A stretch of 64,000 nt of DNA from Spizellomyces sp. 'palustris' (Eukaryota; Chytridiomycota; Chytridiomycetes; Spizellomycetales; Spizellomycetaceae): the NCBI GenBank assembly GCA_006535965.1, contig QEAR01000012.1, positions 269,596-333,595 of the forward strand, written 5' to 3'. The translations under genes and the position numbers were made by a program. Shown in pieces: positions 25,579-37,800 of the stretch (positions within the stretch are counted from its first letter, which is position 1; each line of letters begins with the position of its first letter). The notes under the pieces were generated by a model. That model saw nothing but the letters and a program-made list of their open reading frames with translations. It ran no database searches and had not been told where the DNA came from.

Positions 25579-26195
25579 TGTTAGGTTTTCGCGACGTCCT
25601 AGAACTCAGAATTGTAAAGCAGCGACAAATACAAACTCCAACGTTTAAGCGATGATACGCGCAACGTCATGCTGACTCACCAATCGGCACAGTCACTAGG
25701 CTTATATAACCTTATTCAGAATCAATTAATTATTACGTCAGACATGCGGAAGGAAGCTCCAAGCTCAACTTAGATGATAATCAAGGCAGTGCTAGAATTG
25801 AAGCGTACCTTCGAACTTTCATAGTGTCCGCAGTGCTTATCGTGTCAAGAACCTTGACTGTTCGCAATGACGAAGAGCGAACGCATTCCGGCAGCTTTTT
25901 ATAGGAACGACCTTTTAAGTCAACTACATCAGAGCACGGCCACTTTTAAGAAATCATAAAGAGTATAGTGAGTGCTTTTCATTCGAAGGTAAAATTTAAA
26001 ATCTATTGATTTCCCGAAGAAAACGAGAGTAACATGTATCTAATGAATAGGTATGCATCGATACATACGATAAAAAGTAGGAGGTTCAGTATGAATCTAA
26101 TATACTAATAGAGCACCAATTAAAATCTAATACGGCGGTAGGTAAGGTAATAGGTTCGGAAGATCTAAGTATAGCGGATATGAACAAATAGAATT
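25579..26195. other. AT-rich intergenic region
   Basis: About 600 bp, AT-rich around 25980-26170, with no open frame of note. Contains the CBS gene promoter and the 3' end of the next minus-strand gene. Confidence 0.4.
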
Positions 26196-27270
26196 CTATG
26201 CAGCGCTTGCAGGAGAGGCAAGAGGTAGAGCGGAATTGGCCAAGGACACACGACGGTTGAGTACGGACATATCCAAAGACAAAGATTTCGTGTGGGTCAC
26301 TCGGATACGCTTGATCGAAGAAGAGGGCCTCTGGATTGCAGAGGACATGTGCAAGGCAGAGAGGGCCGGGAAAGTCGTAAGCACTGGACTTGATAGGCGT
26401 CTCTTAATTTCGATAGAGAGCTTTCGTTGCCACTGCAAAACTGTGATTAGAATATATCCTAAGCATCAAAAAGTGAAAACCCAATCAATATCTACCTGTC
26501 CCATAACTTTGCTGGTTTGGATCTGTTCGGGAATGAAGGCTGCGTTGCAAACCAGAAGGAGAACACGCAAAACGTTCGGTAACGAGTTGAAGTGAGTGAA
26601 GTAGAATGCCAATCCAATCGAGTTTGACATGATGCAAGCGATGTTCAACTCGACGCAGGTGAGGCGAAGAGAACTCAGTTTCAATCGAAGGGCTGGCTTC
26701 TTATCTTGTCCAAGGTAAAAGTAAGCAATAGAAAAGAAGATCGGTGTCGCCATAAGAGTCCCCATCCTGTAGAGGTGAACGAAGAAGGGGTACAGAGGGT
26801 GCAATTCGATGCCAACCAGAAGGATGCCGTTGCCGATCAAAGCCGCGGTGTGGTGCACAATGGAAACCCAGGAGAGGTCATTCACAGTTAACTCGTAAAC
26901 TACAAAATCACATGTAAGTTGGAAGGCCACATGAAGCAATACCGCGCACTGAAGGATGCGTACTCAGCATAGAGCAATACAGCCCGGTCGTATACAGAAT
27001 GATGCTCTGGAGCTCATCGGACGCGTTCGTGGGCGTGAACCAGTTTCCAAAGAACTCGGGAGCCTTCCACAACCCCAATCCCAGGATCACAGAGCGAAGT
27101 ATACCGAACGCGATGAACGTGACTCCTCGTAGCCTCTTTTTCTGATCGGCGCCGTTATTGGGAATCCATCGGTTGAGACCTCGACTTAGAAAGCCGAGCG
27201 CCGGGATCGTGATAAGCAACGTGGCCGAGAGGAACGGAGGAAGCGACACTGAGTTCATCTTGCACTGCAC
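26196..27270 (-). CDS. Multi-pass membrane protein, TLC-domain-like
   Basis: Three exons (27270-26964, 26899-26496, 26432-26196) give 315 residues. About six hydrophobic segments are visible: SLPPFLSATLLITIPALGFL, GVTFIAFGILRSVILGLGLW, ELTVNDLSWVSIVHHTAALI, then ELHPLYPFFVHLYRMGTLMA and others. The VHHTAA site with the following histidines resembles TLC/TMEM56-type proteins, which are linked to lipid handling at the ER. The C-terminal 80 residues are basic, Ser-rich and cytosolic. Two starts are possible (27270 or 27258); I keep the first. The family call is tentative. Confidence 0.55.
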
Positions 27271-28711
27271 ACTTTGCTACGGATGGGAAACTCCAATTTG
27301 CTGACGGAAGAAAAGAGCACATCTCTTTCCCCTTTATATCCCTCTAACTGCTTCTCGATTGCTAAGACCGGCTCAATTTGACATCTGTCGCGTGGTGTAA
27401 AAGTGGCAATCCGCCAACTTGGAGAACCATCCAAAGATCCGATATTTGCGGCATCTATAAGCGTCTTGCTATTCTAGATAGCCGCAAGTATTGTCATTAC
27501 ATAAAATGAGGCTGTGATGGATATTATGACAAAGATCCGATACTTGCGGCTTCAATATGCATCTTACTATTCTAGATAGCCGTACGTATTGTCTTTACAA
27601 AAAATGAGGCTGTGGTAGATATTTTTACGGAAGTTCGACGGTATGGTAAATGCAACCAGCTAACGGAATCTTTGCCGGGTACTCGCGTGAAATAAAGTTA
27701 AAGAAAAGCTGCTAGTCCAATCTATTTCGGTACACGTTCTGGAAAAATGCCGCGATGAATGCACCTGGAGTAGTGAATCACGTCTGATCCATGTATTGTT
27801 CATTAATGCCGTGGCTTCCGGGGACCCACGGATATGCGGTCCAGTATGTTGCACATGTGCCTCGAAATATGAAGTTAATGACAGAAAAGACCGAACGAAC
27901 GTGCCCTTGAGAAACTATTAATAGAAAAAGGAGGTGTTCAATCCAGAAAACCAAACGAGCTCATCCAGTTCGATGAAGCGCGATGCTAAAAGTAGATACG
28001 ATACTGAACCAGGTCCGCGATCTGTGGACGCCCACATGGAAGATCAAACTAGAAGCCAGAATTGGAACCTTCCAACAGGGAAAAGCATAGAGTCAATGCA
28101 GCCTACGTAAGCGTCCGCGCTGAAAGGTCCGATCGGAAGTGAATACCACTGAATACCCCAACATTCGTGTTTTACTCTACCTGATCCCTCATCATGAAAA
28201 CCCGGCCAGCATCAGTGTCGTTTAAAGGTCTCCCAAGGGCCCTGAGTGGCCTGATCCTTGGAACTGAAGACTTGGGTACTGTGGAACATGACGGGAATGA
28301 TCGGCAGAAGATCTCCACAGTTTCACTGATATTCCAGAACCCTGATACTGCTGACAGGTGTGTTCTTGGATCCGTTTGCATTTTGCAAGAACACATAGAG
28401 GTTCACTGATGCGAACCTACTACCGTCGATCAAAAGCTTCACCCATTTGAATTGGCCGAGATGGAGACGCAACACTATCATGGTCATGTGTAAGAACTGC
28501 GTCCTGCGCCACGGCAGACGGGGCAACAGGGTGGACACTCAATAAGATCTCGTTCACAGTTATCGCCAGTTGCGCTTGCGCTGGAAATGTCGCCATAGCC
28601 AGGGCCGCTGAGGCTCATGGTCAGCTTGATGGAAGATATATGTTTCGCATAATCTGGGTGCGTAACATCTTTCCGCTTTCGCGGGAGGAACATTGTTTTT
28701 GACATGCAAAG
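27271..28711. other. Gene-poor intergenic stretch
   Basis: About 1.4 kb without a supported gene. It contains the 98-bp tandem duplication listed separately and short minus-strand open frames at 28172-28705 with no recognisable domain. Confidence 0.4.
27433..27628. repeat. 98-bp imperfect tandem duplication
   Basis: Two head-to-tail copies at about 27433-27530 and 27531-27628. Both begin AAAGATCCGATA.TTGCGGC, share TATTCTAGATAGCCG and AAAATGAGGCTGTG, and end with GATATT. They differ at about one base in six. No terminal inverted repeats or coding potential seen. Confidence 0.8.
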
Positions 28712-30365
28712 ATGCAGATCATGCTGGCCTGCCCACTGCTTGCCATCGTTTTACTGCTGTTCCAAATGCGGACTCAATGGCCATCACCGACCTTTTCATC
28801 TGCAATCCTTTGTCTGCTTCTCTTCACTTTCCTCTGCATTGCCTATGTTGCGATTCCTGTTGGAGGACTAGAGTATTTTGCTACTCCTGTAAGGAAAGCG
28901 TGATCTATGAGCTTCTCATACAGGATATGTGCACTCATCATATTTGCGATAGGATGTTCCTCTGGCGAATGCCAGGATGCTTGCACCTACAGAACTAGGC
29001 ATTACGTGGCTTTCGATCGTCGGCTTACAAGTCGAGTTCCGATACAAAGCTTTCACGTCAATTGTATATCTAATATCTGCGCGGATTGCAGCCCGTTGGA
29101 TCTTTGCTCCAGCATTCTTGTTTGGTGGTGATTGGGAACCGGCTCTCCAGCTAGCACTCGGTGTTGTCCTCACTTTGCGGTCAGCTTATATACGGGAGTG
29201 GCGAGCAAAAATCAGTTACCTCTTTGCTGCTGAGGGCAGCTCAAGCGTGCATAACTCCCTACCCGATATTTCGCGGGACGGTCGATCTCGATGCTGGCTT
29301 ATACCCGCATGGATGACAACCGCCAAGCTTCACGCTGTTAGGCAGTACCGGTTAGCCATGGCACAAAAGTTTGATGATGCGGATCTAGAAAGAAGATTCT
29401 GCATCGAGTACTCTGGGAGTTCACTCGTCGATGCGAGAATCACCTACCTTTCAACTATAGCATCTGCTTGGTTATCATTTCTCGGATTATTTGTAAAGTA
29501 AGTATGTGAAAAGTAGTGAGCTTGGGTAGCCATTATCAACAATCAGTTCACATCTGCTGATATCAGGTACCACGGCAACGAGCCGTTAGACTTTTGGATG
29601 CTGATGGGCTTTGGTGCTATCATCCCTGGCGCATGTTTGGTTGCGTTAGGGTCAACATGGATCCCCGGCTTAAGCAAAGTCCGTCCTAGACGGCAACAAA
29701 TCTGCGTTACACTCTGTTACCTTTTCATTCAAGGAGCAAATCTGGGACTGATCCGGCATGGCTCACATGTGCTGCAAGAGGCGACGGGCGGGGGTTATCA
29801 CGGCGCGGCGCTAGCTGGATGCATATCTGCACTTTTTTTACACATTAATTTCATGATTGCACGCAGTTCTTCAGAGTGTGTTCGCGGCCCATATGCGGTT
29901 GCATGCGCTGGAATTGATCTGTCTGCTGCGGTTCTGATACCCATGATAGCAAAGACCGAAAAAGCATATACACTGATGTTTGTTTACGGCTGCGCGGGAT
30001 TCGTGGTCGGCGGCGTTCTTTCACCATGGACGGAAAGGACGCAGCGCAAGTACTTTCAAACCGTTAAGCTGCGGCTACAGCAACCATCGGAAGAGAAACG
30101 TAAAGGAAAGAAGACGAAAAAGCAGGTTCCAGATCAAATATCGACGATAGGAACAACTACTCTTCAGGAACTGAGTCCAACGGAGAAAAGGAAACTAAAG
30201 TACTTGCGGGGATCAGAGGGGGCACTGGGGCCTTTTGGATCAGGTATCCTAAAATCTGAACCGATGCACGATGCTGGACCTGCCACACCGATGACAGAGG
30301 TGGCTGAGGATGACGATAAGATGAATCTGAGCTGTGGAATGCTGGAAGGAGATGAATTTGCATGA
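28712..30365 (+). CDS. Orphan multi-pass membrane protein
   Basis: Three exons (28712-28888, 28953-29497, 29567-30365) give 506 residues in frame. The first exon is almost wholly hydrophobic (about two helices). The second has ITWLSIVGLQVEF, a further pair of helices and a hydrophilic loop (AEGSSSVHNSLPDISRDGRS). The third adds about five helices (FWMLMGFGAIIPGACLVALG, AALAGCISALFLHINFMIA and others) and a 100-residue Lys/Glu-rich cytosolic tail. No catalytic or transporter signature is recognised. Could be a fungal-specific membrane protein; no function is proposed. Confidence 0.6.
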
Positions 30366-30863
30366 TCTTGTACATAATAATGAAAAGTTTGAAGCACCGT
30401 GACTGATCCGAACAATTTGTTGGCGGAAAGCTCCATTACGCTAAAACATCCTCAAGCTGGCAAAGTAGTCGATGAAATCTGAAGGTTGTTCCGGCATGAT
30501 CTTCCATCAAATTCAAGATCCCACTGCCAGAAAAACTGCTTACAATGGTATAGGGCACAATCTAATCAATGCAACTTGACCAGTTGCCGTGATGCTTTTC
30601 GAAATAGACGCCAATGCATCCGGCGTTGAATATGGAGAAGGGAACATTTGTATGTCACTGCTGTACCTACTTGTGCAAGTTGCAACCCGCCTACAACTGT
30701 TTTCTTGTAAAAACATTTAGACAGGCACCCTAATCTGTCTTGTATACTGCTCAAGAATAAACAATATGGGGAATATATATCATCTTCCAAAATCCAGCAT
30801 TCCTATCTAAACAGGCTACTAATATTCTGCCACAAGGTTGATTACTTAGAGGGAGATCATCCT
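30366..30863. other. Convergent intergenic region
   Basis: About 500 bp between two converging genes. No gene seen; it should hold both 3' ends. Confidence 0.4.
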
Positions 30864-32125
30864 CTATTTCTTGGGTTCCGCACCACCTGTTGTGCCCATG
30901 CCCATTGCCGTCTTGAGAGTATCATAAATCCACCATTGGAGACCTGCAAAGTGATAAATTTCAGTAAAGTCGTAGCAACTATATACTATGTAATGTGAAC
31001 TCACCCGTCAAGGTTCCAATCATGAGCACACGGGTACCAAGGCCAGCAGTCAAGAGTCTCTTCATTCCCGTCTCGCGGGCGATTTGGCTAACGCTCTTCC
31101 CTTTGTTGTCGGGCTTGGCCATGAGGGACACGATCGAGTCCGCGGGATGCGAGACTAAGGCACAGATCACACCGGCAAGGTATCCAGAGGAGAAGGTCAC
31201 TCCAAGCTGTGTGGTCTTGGAGTAAGAGTCTTTCGGCTCCGTCAGGACGTAGGTATAGAAGGAAGACACGATTTGCTCAAAGAAGAAGAACTTGGAGACA
31301 TTGTAGGGGATTCTGGATAATGAACGATTAGTTTTAACCAAGCATGTCCAATCGAACTAGAATGTTACTTACTGACGACACCACAGCGGCACCAGAGAAC
31401 CGTAGGGGAAGCGCGTTTCCGCTCGTCTGGCGATCATTTCCTTGAGTGCTGGAACAAATGCGGTCGGGAAGGTTCCTGCAGGAGATGTCTGCACTTTGAC
31501 TTTTGTCATTTCCATAGGACACAACGCAATGTCGGCAAAGAACTCTGATGAAGCGGAACCCGCACACCCTGTTTTGTAACGAACTGTTATAGGAAGAAGG
31601 AGGGATGAACAATGTAAGAGAGGGACACTCACAGATGAGTTGCTTGTATTGTTTCGCATTCTCTTCTCCAACCAAATTGGAGTAAAAGTCCTTAAAATAC
31701 TCGTATAGACCAAACTTGAAAGCTCCTTGAGCAGAGTATCCGATAGCTGCAAAGTGCAAGACCGTTGGGACGCGCCACAGAATGGGTCAGACGCAACTTG
31801 CAAACAGACAGGACGCACCTGTCGGAACCAATCCTTTCCAAACAGCCCGAGCACCTTCCTCGGCAACGATGGTACGAAGCCCAGGGATGAGACCACGGTA
31901 TTTGGCAGGGTTGACCTGTTGCGAAAAGGATGAGTTTTCCTCGCACCTTTTAACAGCGACGAGGTGAAAGATACTTTCCTGCATACTACACTTTGTCACA
32001 TCGAGTGGCGTAATAGCGCTATGTGTCAACCCGCAGGCGAGGATGCCTGACATGAAGCACTTTGCATAGTATACGTTGTCATGCGGAACAGCGGTTGCAT
32101 AACGGGCGTCCCACTTTGCAGACAT
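30864..32125 (-). CDS. MIR1: Mitochondrial phosphate carrier (PiC/Mir1-type)
   Basis: Inner-membrane phosphate/proton symporter of the mitochondrial carrier family, supplying phosphate for ATP synthesis. Five exons give 334 residues. Three carrier repeats are visible with motifs SAITPLDVTKCSMQ, FFADIALCPMEMTKVKVQ and ALVSHPADSIVSL, plus YSAQGAFKFGLYEYFKDFYS and IPYNVSKFFFFEQ. Ends TTGGAEPKK. The usual length is near 310. The excess is a 63-nt, 21-residue insert (about 31924-31986) directly after SMQ, where a phase-0 intron would be expected. Its 5' end reads CAG|GAAAGT, a donor with A in place of T, and its 3' end CAACAG. It has no in-frame stop, so it may be translated. If spliced as GA-AG the protein is 313 residues. 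Confidence 0.9.
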
Positions 32126-32980
32126 TTCTAGCCGTTTAAGAGGTTTTGGAAATAAAATAAAAAGCTAATGAAAGGGAATGACTTTAGGAGGAATCGTCGT
32201 TAAAAAGCAGAAGTCGGGGGCGTTAACCGTTCCGGTCCACTCCGTCCACCCCCAGCCGTGACTTGCCACGAGTTGTTTCTATGCGGCCACATTCATTTGC
32301 CAGATTCTGCTCCAATATGTCAAGCACTTTGGCTGTTTTTTATTTTCTCTTTTTTTTTTTGTCGTAGCCCAACGCACCCTTACGGCAACCTGCCCACGTT
32401 TCGCGAATTCGGGCTCGCGAATTCGGTTTCAAAAGCCAAGTTGGATTTTGGAACACATCGCAGTCTTGGCCCAAAAGCCACGAATTTAACTTTTTTGCTT
32501 ACGAATTGCTCCGATCATCAGCCGAAATTTTGACCCGACAACGTGGCTTTCCTTCCGATCCTGTTTGATAAGCAAAAGTTTTGGAATTTCCAAGTTTTTT
32601 GGCAGCGTTTTGAAGGGCAATTCTACTCGATTCCCCATTGCGCCTCCGCCATCTTCCCTCCCTTTTTACTCTGCCCTACTCGTCAAAACACGATGGATCT
32701 GACAATGACCAGGCTGACGCGTATCATGGGCCGCCCGCAGCAGACCGCATTTTCGTCCCTAGGTAGTCACTTCCGCCTCTGATTTTCTATAACTTATGGG
32801 GTACACTCTAGAAAATAACACCAAACGTGCACCTAGGGATGTTGGTGGGGAGATTTTCATGGCAAAGGCGGTTTGCTGTGCCTACCTATTCGCTGCCACA
32901 GGGCGCGAGCATATGGGTTTGCTTTATAAAATTCCTCAACGTCCCGCTTGTCCTCCACTACTGAAATTGTCCTTGCCGTT
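32126..32980. other. Intergenic / promoter region with a possible small ORF
   Basis: Upstream of the phosphate carrier (minus) and the Cys/His-rich gene (plus). An ATG at 32693 opens a short basic frame (MDLTMTRLTRIMGRPQQ...) that could splice at 32764 and continue past 33000, but it overlaps the next gene's first exon and matches nothing I know. An imperfect duplication of TCGCGAATTCGG lies near 32400-32425. Confidence 0.35.
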
Positions 32981-34557
32981 ATGCTTCAACTCCATCCACA
33001 CAATCCCCTCGTTGCCAGACGACGCTACACATCGTGGATCCCGCTCTCAGATTTTGTAACTGCAACAACGGCAGTCTTCTTGATCGAAGGTACACAGCAA
33101 TTGTGAATGTTTCTTCCAACCCCCAGTGATGAAGCGGACTGTGGCTGCCTGAGCCCAATCTTTTCTTTTTTTTATTTACTGTCATTAATTTCAATATTGT
33201 CCGGTAAATCCCCTTTTGCAGATGATACCCAGATTCAATGTCCACTCTGTGGCGACCCCATGGCCGCCAAATACCTGGGCCCTCATTTACACGAAGACCA
33301 TGCCAAAAGGGATTCCGAGTTACTAATAGTCGGTGAGCTTAATTAGTCCAGCGTTATCTCATCATCGCACTGAATATCTAAGCTGTTTTCCCTGGTTTCG
33401 CTCAAAGGAGACAAGGTTTGCCTCGCCTGCAAGTGGTATCCCTGCGTGTATCGGGAGACCAAGCGGTCCAGACATTGGCATTGCCTTTGCGGAAGGTAGG
33501 AGCTCAGAGCGTTAGTTTTTTTTTCTTTTGTTTAGTTTCAGTCTATCTTAACCCTAACCCTATCTTTAATTGCTGCTTTGTCATGATAAGGAACTTGGCA
33601 CGATTTCGACAGGCGGCGTCCCACATACCCAACTGCAAAATTGCTCAGGATGCTCCGCTTGAGAGCTGTACCACCCTTCAAGAAATGCTGGCTTGCGCGA
33701 CCCCACCTTCTGATCAAAGCGGCTCTTCATTCTCGCCAAATGATGGGCACGGCAAGGGCATAGCAGATTCGCCGCTTGCCAGTGTATCTTCCGACCTAGG
33801 GGAGCTGTGCGATTCTCGGGACGATTGGCTTAATTCTCTACTCTTAGGCCCAAATTCGTGCGAAACAGTTTCTCAAACGCATGAAGATGTAGTTTGGTCG
33901 GCGGCTCCTGATATGGCATCTCCACTGCTCTGCCAGCCACTAGGGGAGCATTACGCGATGCCCGAGTTCAATGCATGTACGCCTGCGACACTTGAAAATC
34001 ACAACGGAACGTCAATGCCTGTGTCGTTCTTGCCACCGACACCATCTTCCGATTTTTCCTCGCCGGACAATGCGGACAATGCGGACTTTCCTGCCGCGCC
34101 GGCGCGGCAGGAAAGTGCACACCCTGCAAACGCGCCTAGTCTAATTTCAACTCCAAACCTCAATCCGGAAGAAGATGTGGCCGTTGTGTGGATATCTGTT
34201 ATCATGCACGACAGCAAGCCTTCGATTCCGCATACCTCCAAGTCACGGCCTCCATCCCCGCCCCCGCGATTATGGAGTATTCCTATCCCAGTCCTGTCTC
34301 ATATGTCTATTTCGTCACTCAAGCAACTCGTTCTACGCTACATGAAATTTGTCGACGGTCCGTCAGAACAAGGTCCGCCTCGAAAACGTGCCAAAATGGA
34401 CGGAGACATACCGCTTTCTCCGTCATATTCACCGGATGACATGCAGCTCTGGTATTGGGAAGGCCTCCGTCCCAGGCTTTTAAAGGAGGCCGCTCTTGTT
34501 GGAGGTTGTGGGTTGCGTGACGGTGATCCCATTCTTGCCTTTTTCCCGTCACCCTAA
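32981..34557 (+). CDS. Cys/His-rich putative nuclear protein, orphan
   Basis: Four exons (32981-33089, 33222-33332, 33408-33495, 33591-34557) give 424 residues in frame. The N-terminus reads MLQLHPHNPLVARRRYTSWI. A C2H2-like finger follows (CPLCGDPMAAKYLGPHLHEDH), then a second cluster with CLACKWYPC and HWHCLCG, then RFRQAASHIPNCK. The remainder is acidic and Ser/Pro-rich, resembling an activation domain, with a basic PPRKRAK patch that could be a nuclear signal. The last 60 residues (MQLWYWEGLRPRLLKEAALV) look folded. The zinc sites suggest nucleic-acid or protein binding. No family recognised. Its third intron holds a telomere-like CCCTAA block and its last exon a 32-bp palindrome. Confidence 0.58.
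33549..33562. repeat. Telomere-like block in intron
   Basis: TAACCCTAACCCT inside the third intron of the Cys/His-rich gene; two tandem copies of the CCCTAA telomere unit. Confidence 0.75.
34085..34116. repeat. 32-bp perfect palindrome in coding sequence
   Basis: Two 16-nt arms without a spacer; the left arm is ACTTTCCTGCCGCGCC and the right arm is its exact reverse complement. It is GC-rich at the centre (GCGCCGGCGC) and encodes FPAAPARQES in frame. Confidence 0.85.
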
Positions 34558-34875
34558 GCATCATATCGGCTCCAGCGACATTATGCACAATTGTTTACTT
34601 GTTTTTCGAAATAGAATATTATTTTGTATTTACCATTCATATATCAGAATGTCATTGCATTCACTTATAGAGCATTTTTCAATATTTCCTTTGAGTCGTG
34701 ATACTTACTATTCAGCGTCCAATAGTATGGATTTTAAAAGATGTAGGACTCTAGCGCATTTCCGTGCACGATGGCACTTGTATACTGGGTCTGACTAAAT
34801 ATAACTAGAAATTACAACCTTGCTACTGCAGCACCAAGTCCCTCCCAATCTTAATCGAGTAATTACAACATATCG

Positions 34876-37800
34876 TTAAAGACCAGCATTAGCCAAGCTA
34901 TCTTTAAAAATTTTCTGAAAGTGTGCTACGTAAACTTGATTCATTAACGTATAATGGGATCCTGGCACGTCAACATACTGAACATTTCGGTGGGCATATT
35001 TCGTCCAGTCCTGTAATTGGTTTACCAACCAATCCGTCTTTGTTCCCTTAAGAGGCTCAGCATAGAATACGGTCAAGTCGCAGCCACGAACCATTCCGGA
35101 GGGTTCATAAGCGCGACCGCAGGCGAGCAGCGATTGGGCGAGGTCAACCCACTTTTCCAGGCGCTCCACATCGAGACCTAGCTCCGCCCTTCGGGCCTTT
35201 GGGGCACGATGCCACACGTAGTCTAGTTGCTCGCGGCGAGACAGCGGAAGAAGCTGGCTAGCGAGCTCTATTGCCTCCGGTTTTGTAATGAATTCTAAAA
35301 AATATGAGAGATTAAGGAAGCCATCCGTCCAATTGATCTCTAGCATTCTGGACTTGATATGAGGGGGGATGTTTACCTAGTATAACCATGTGGTCAGCTG
35401 GAGAATAATATCAGGGTTTCTTCAAGCGAACTCACCAGTCCAACGAACTTGACTTCTGCATTTCGGGCCTCGAGTTTTTTTGCTATCTCAAATGCTACAA
35501 TACCTCCGTAAGAATATCCCGCGAGCGCATACGGCCCATGAGGTTGCTTCCGCTCAATTGCGCGTGTGTACGTCTCAACCATTTCTTCCATTGATTCAAA
35601 ATAGGTCTGACCCTCGTCGAATCCTCGGGCACGAAGAGCATAGAAAGGGCGTTCACCGATAAAATACTTTGCCAGGTTTACAAAAATGAGAACCTCTCCC
35701 ACTCCAGGATGGATAAAGAAGACAGGTGTCCTGGAGCCGGTCGGTTGCAAACATATTAGGGGGTCGTAATTTGAATTTGGGTTTACATTCTCAGCGAGCT
35801 GCGTCTCCGATGTAAGATGATGAGCCAAGCTGCGGATCGTTGGATATTGCATGATCCTGATTACAGGCCAGTTGTCTTCAAGGCTGAAATGCTCAACGAT
35901 CATGGACTTGTATCTGCGCAGATCACAGGAAATCGTAGCAATGAATATACTTGTGCCAATTAGGAAGTCGCATGTCCTCGCAGTCACAACTATTTACCTT
36001 ATTACTTCCAGAGAAGAACCGCCACGCTCAAAAAAGTTCTCCTCCGCGTCCAAGCTTTCTTCAGGAACCCCGAAAATCTGGCTCCAAAACGTCGCCAACA
36101 TATTTTCAGCTGGGGTTACAGGTGATGCTTTCAAACCCTGTCGTCGTTTTGCAAAGATTTCTTCAACCTTTGACAGATGTCGATCAAATCCACCTCCTTC
36201 CAACTGCTTCCGTAGTTGGCCGCGAGGGAGCTTGCCGAGTGATGTTTTTTCCATCGATTTTTGTGGCAACGGAAGGATGAGGTCGGGGACTTTCGAGCAG
36301 TATAGTACAGTACGTTCACGGATGGCAGCGTGGGTTTTAACGAGGGTCTCTTCGTCGTCGGGATAGGCAAATGAGGGAAGGTAAACGATGGCCAAATGTT
36401 CGTGACCTGAACCTGGCGGACGAGTTGTAAAGACAGCCACAAATGACTTTGTGATGCCCGGGACATTTTCCAGGAGTCTCTCAAGTTCGGATGTACCGTA
36501 GTTGATGCCATTTACGATGATGCTATCGTTGGCTCTACCGGTCAATGTAAGTACTCCATCCACTACAAACCCGCAATCGCCCGTTTTGAACCATCCATCG
36601 GTGAAAGATTCGCGAGTGGCGACAGGATTGTTGAAATAGCCCTTGAAAACCATACGACCCCGAATCTGTAGCGCTCCGACGCTCCCTGATGACGTCTCCT
36701 TCCCATCCTTGTCCACAATGCGCATCTGCGCACTTTTCACGCAGCGGCCAACACTGGCCAGTTCTCTGCCAGCATCAACCAAAGGGTAGCCAACATTGTA
36801 TATGCATCCAGCACAGGTTTCGGTCATGCCAAATCCAGGTGTAATGCACCCGGAAAAACCTGTATCGGCCTTCTCCAACGCTTCCAGCAGCTGCTGACCT
36901 GTTTCCACCACATTGGCCTCCCCGCCAGAGTTGATACGTCGCAAGTTGGATAAATTGAGCTTTCCTCGATATTGTTCCATATTCTCTCGCAGGCAAGAGT
37001 TCATCTTTGCAAGAAGGAAATTTGGAGCGAATGTCAGGGTAATACCATGATGCTCAATCATTTTGAAAAACGAGCCGACATCGTTGAGAAGCAGGGGAGC
37101 CAGAACGTGCACTTGATTTGCTCCTACGCACATTGGGGTAATATGATTCTCAACGGCGCATGCCACATGGTCAAACCCAACCCAGTTGAGCACGGTGTCA
37201 TCACCAGTAAGGTTGTAAGTGGCGGCTTTAGCCTGCGATGCGGCGAAAACGTTGCCATGTGTCAGCTCGACAGCCTTGGGCATGCCAGTCGAGCCGGAGG
37301 TAAGAAGTAGCAAAGTCGTGTCGTACGGGGATCCGCCGTGTTGCCTATGCGAGGTGGTTCTCTTCGTCATCACTGCTTTTGATTCGAGTTCGTCAGCAGT
37401 AAGGATTTCGAGCGTATCTTCTTCGTTCACATTGCTAAGGTCTTGGCATTGTGACTGGCGTGTGAGAAACACTGGCTTGTTCAGCAGGCGGTGGAGGTAA
37501 GAGACCATCTTGCTATTCTTTCCGGGTACGCTGGGGTTTAAAGGCCCTAGCACGCAGGGCAACAAGCCCGCAAACAATGCACCCCAAAAATATTCGATGT
37601 TGTCCTGGTGGTTGCTGAAGTAGAGGACTATTACGCGACCTTGAGATAGACCTTTCGCTTTCAGGGCGCTGGAGATGAGAACCGCCCGGTTGAGAAGCTC
37701 CATATAAGTAGTGAAAGTAGGGTTTTCTATTCCTGATACGCTGGCAACGTAATAAAGGCCACGACCAGGATACCGGCGTGCGCATCTCACGAGGATTTGT

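Noticed and set aside
28172-28705. Minus-strand open frames with a CPPCCPVC-like end
   Set aside because: The first start lies only 6 bp from the plus-strand gene start at 28712, the frames are short, and no splice pattern joins them into a known fold.
32693-33059. Small spliced ORF beginning MDLTMTRLTRIM
   Set aside because: Overlaps the first exon of the Cys/His-rich gene and has no recognised family; may be a 5'UTR open frame.
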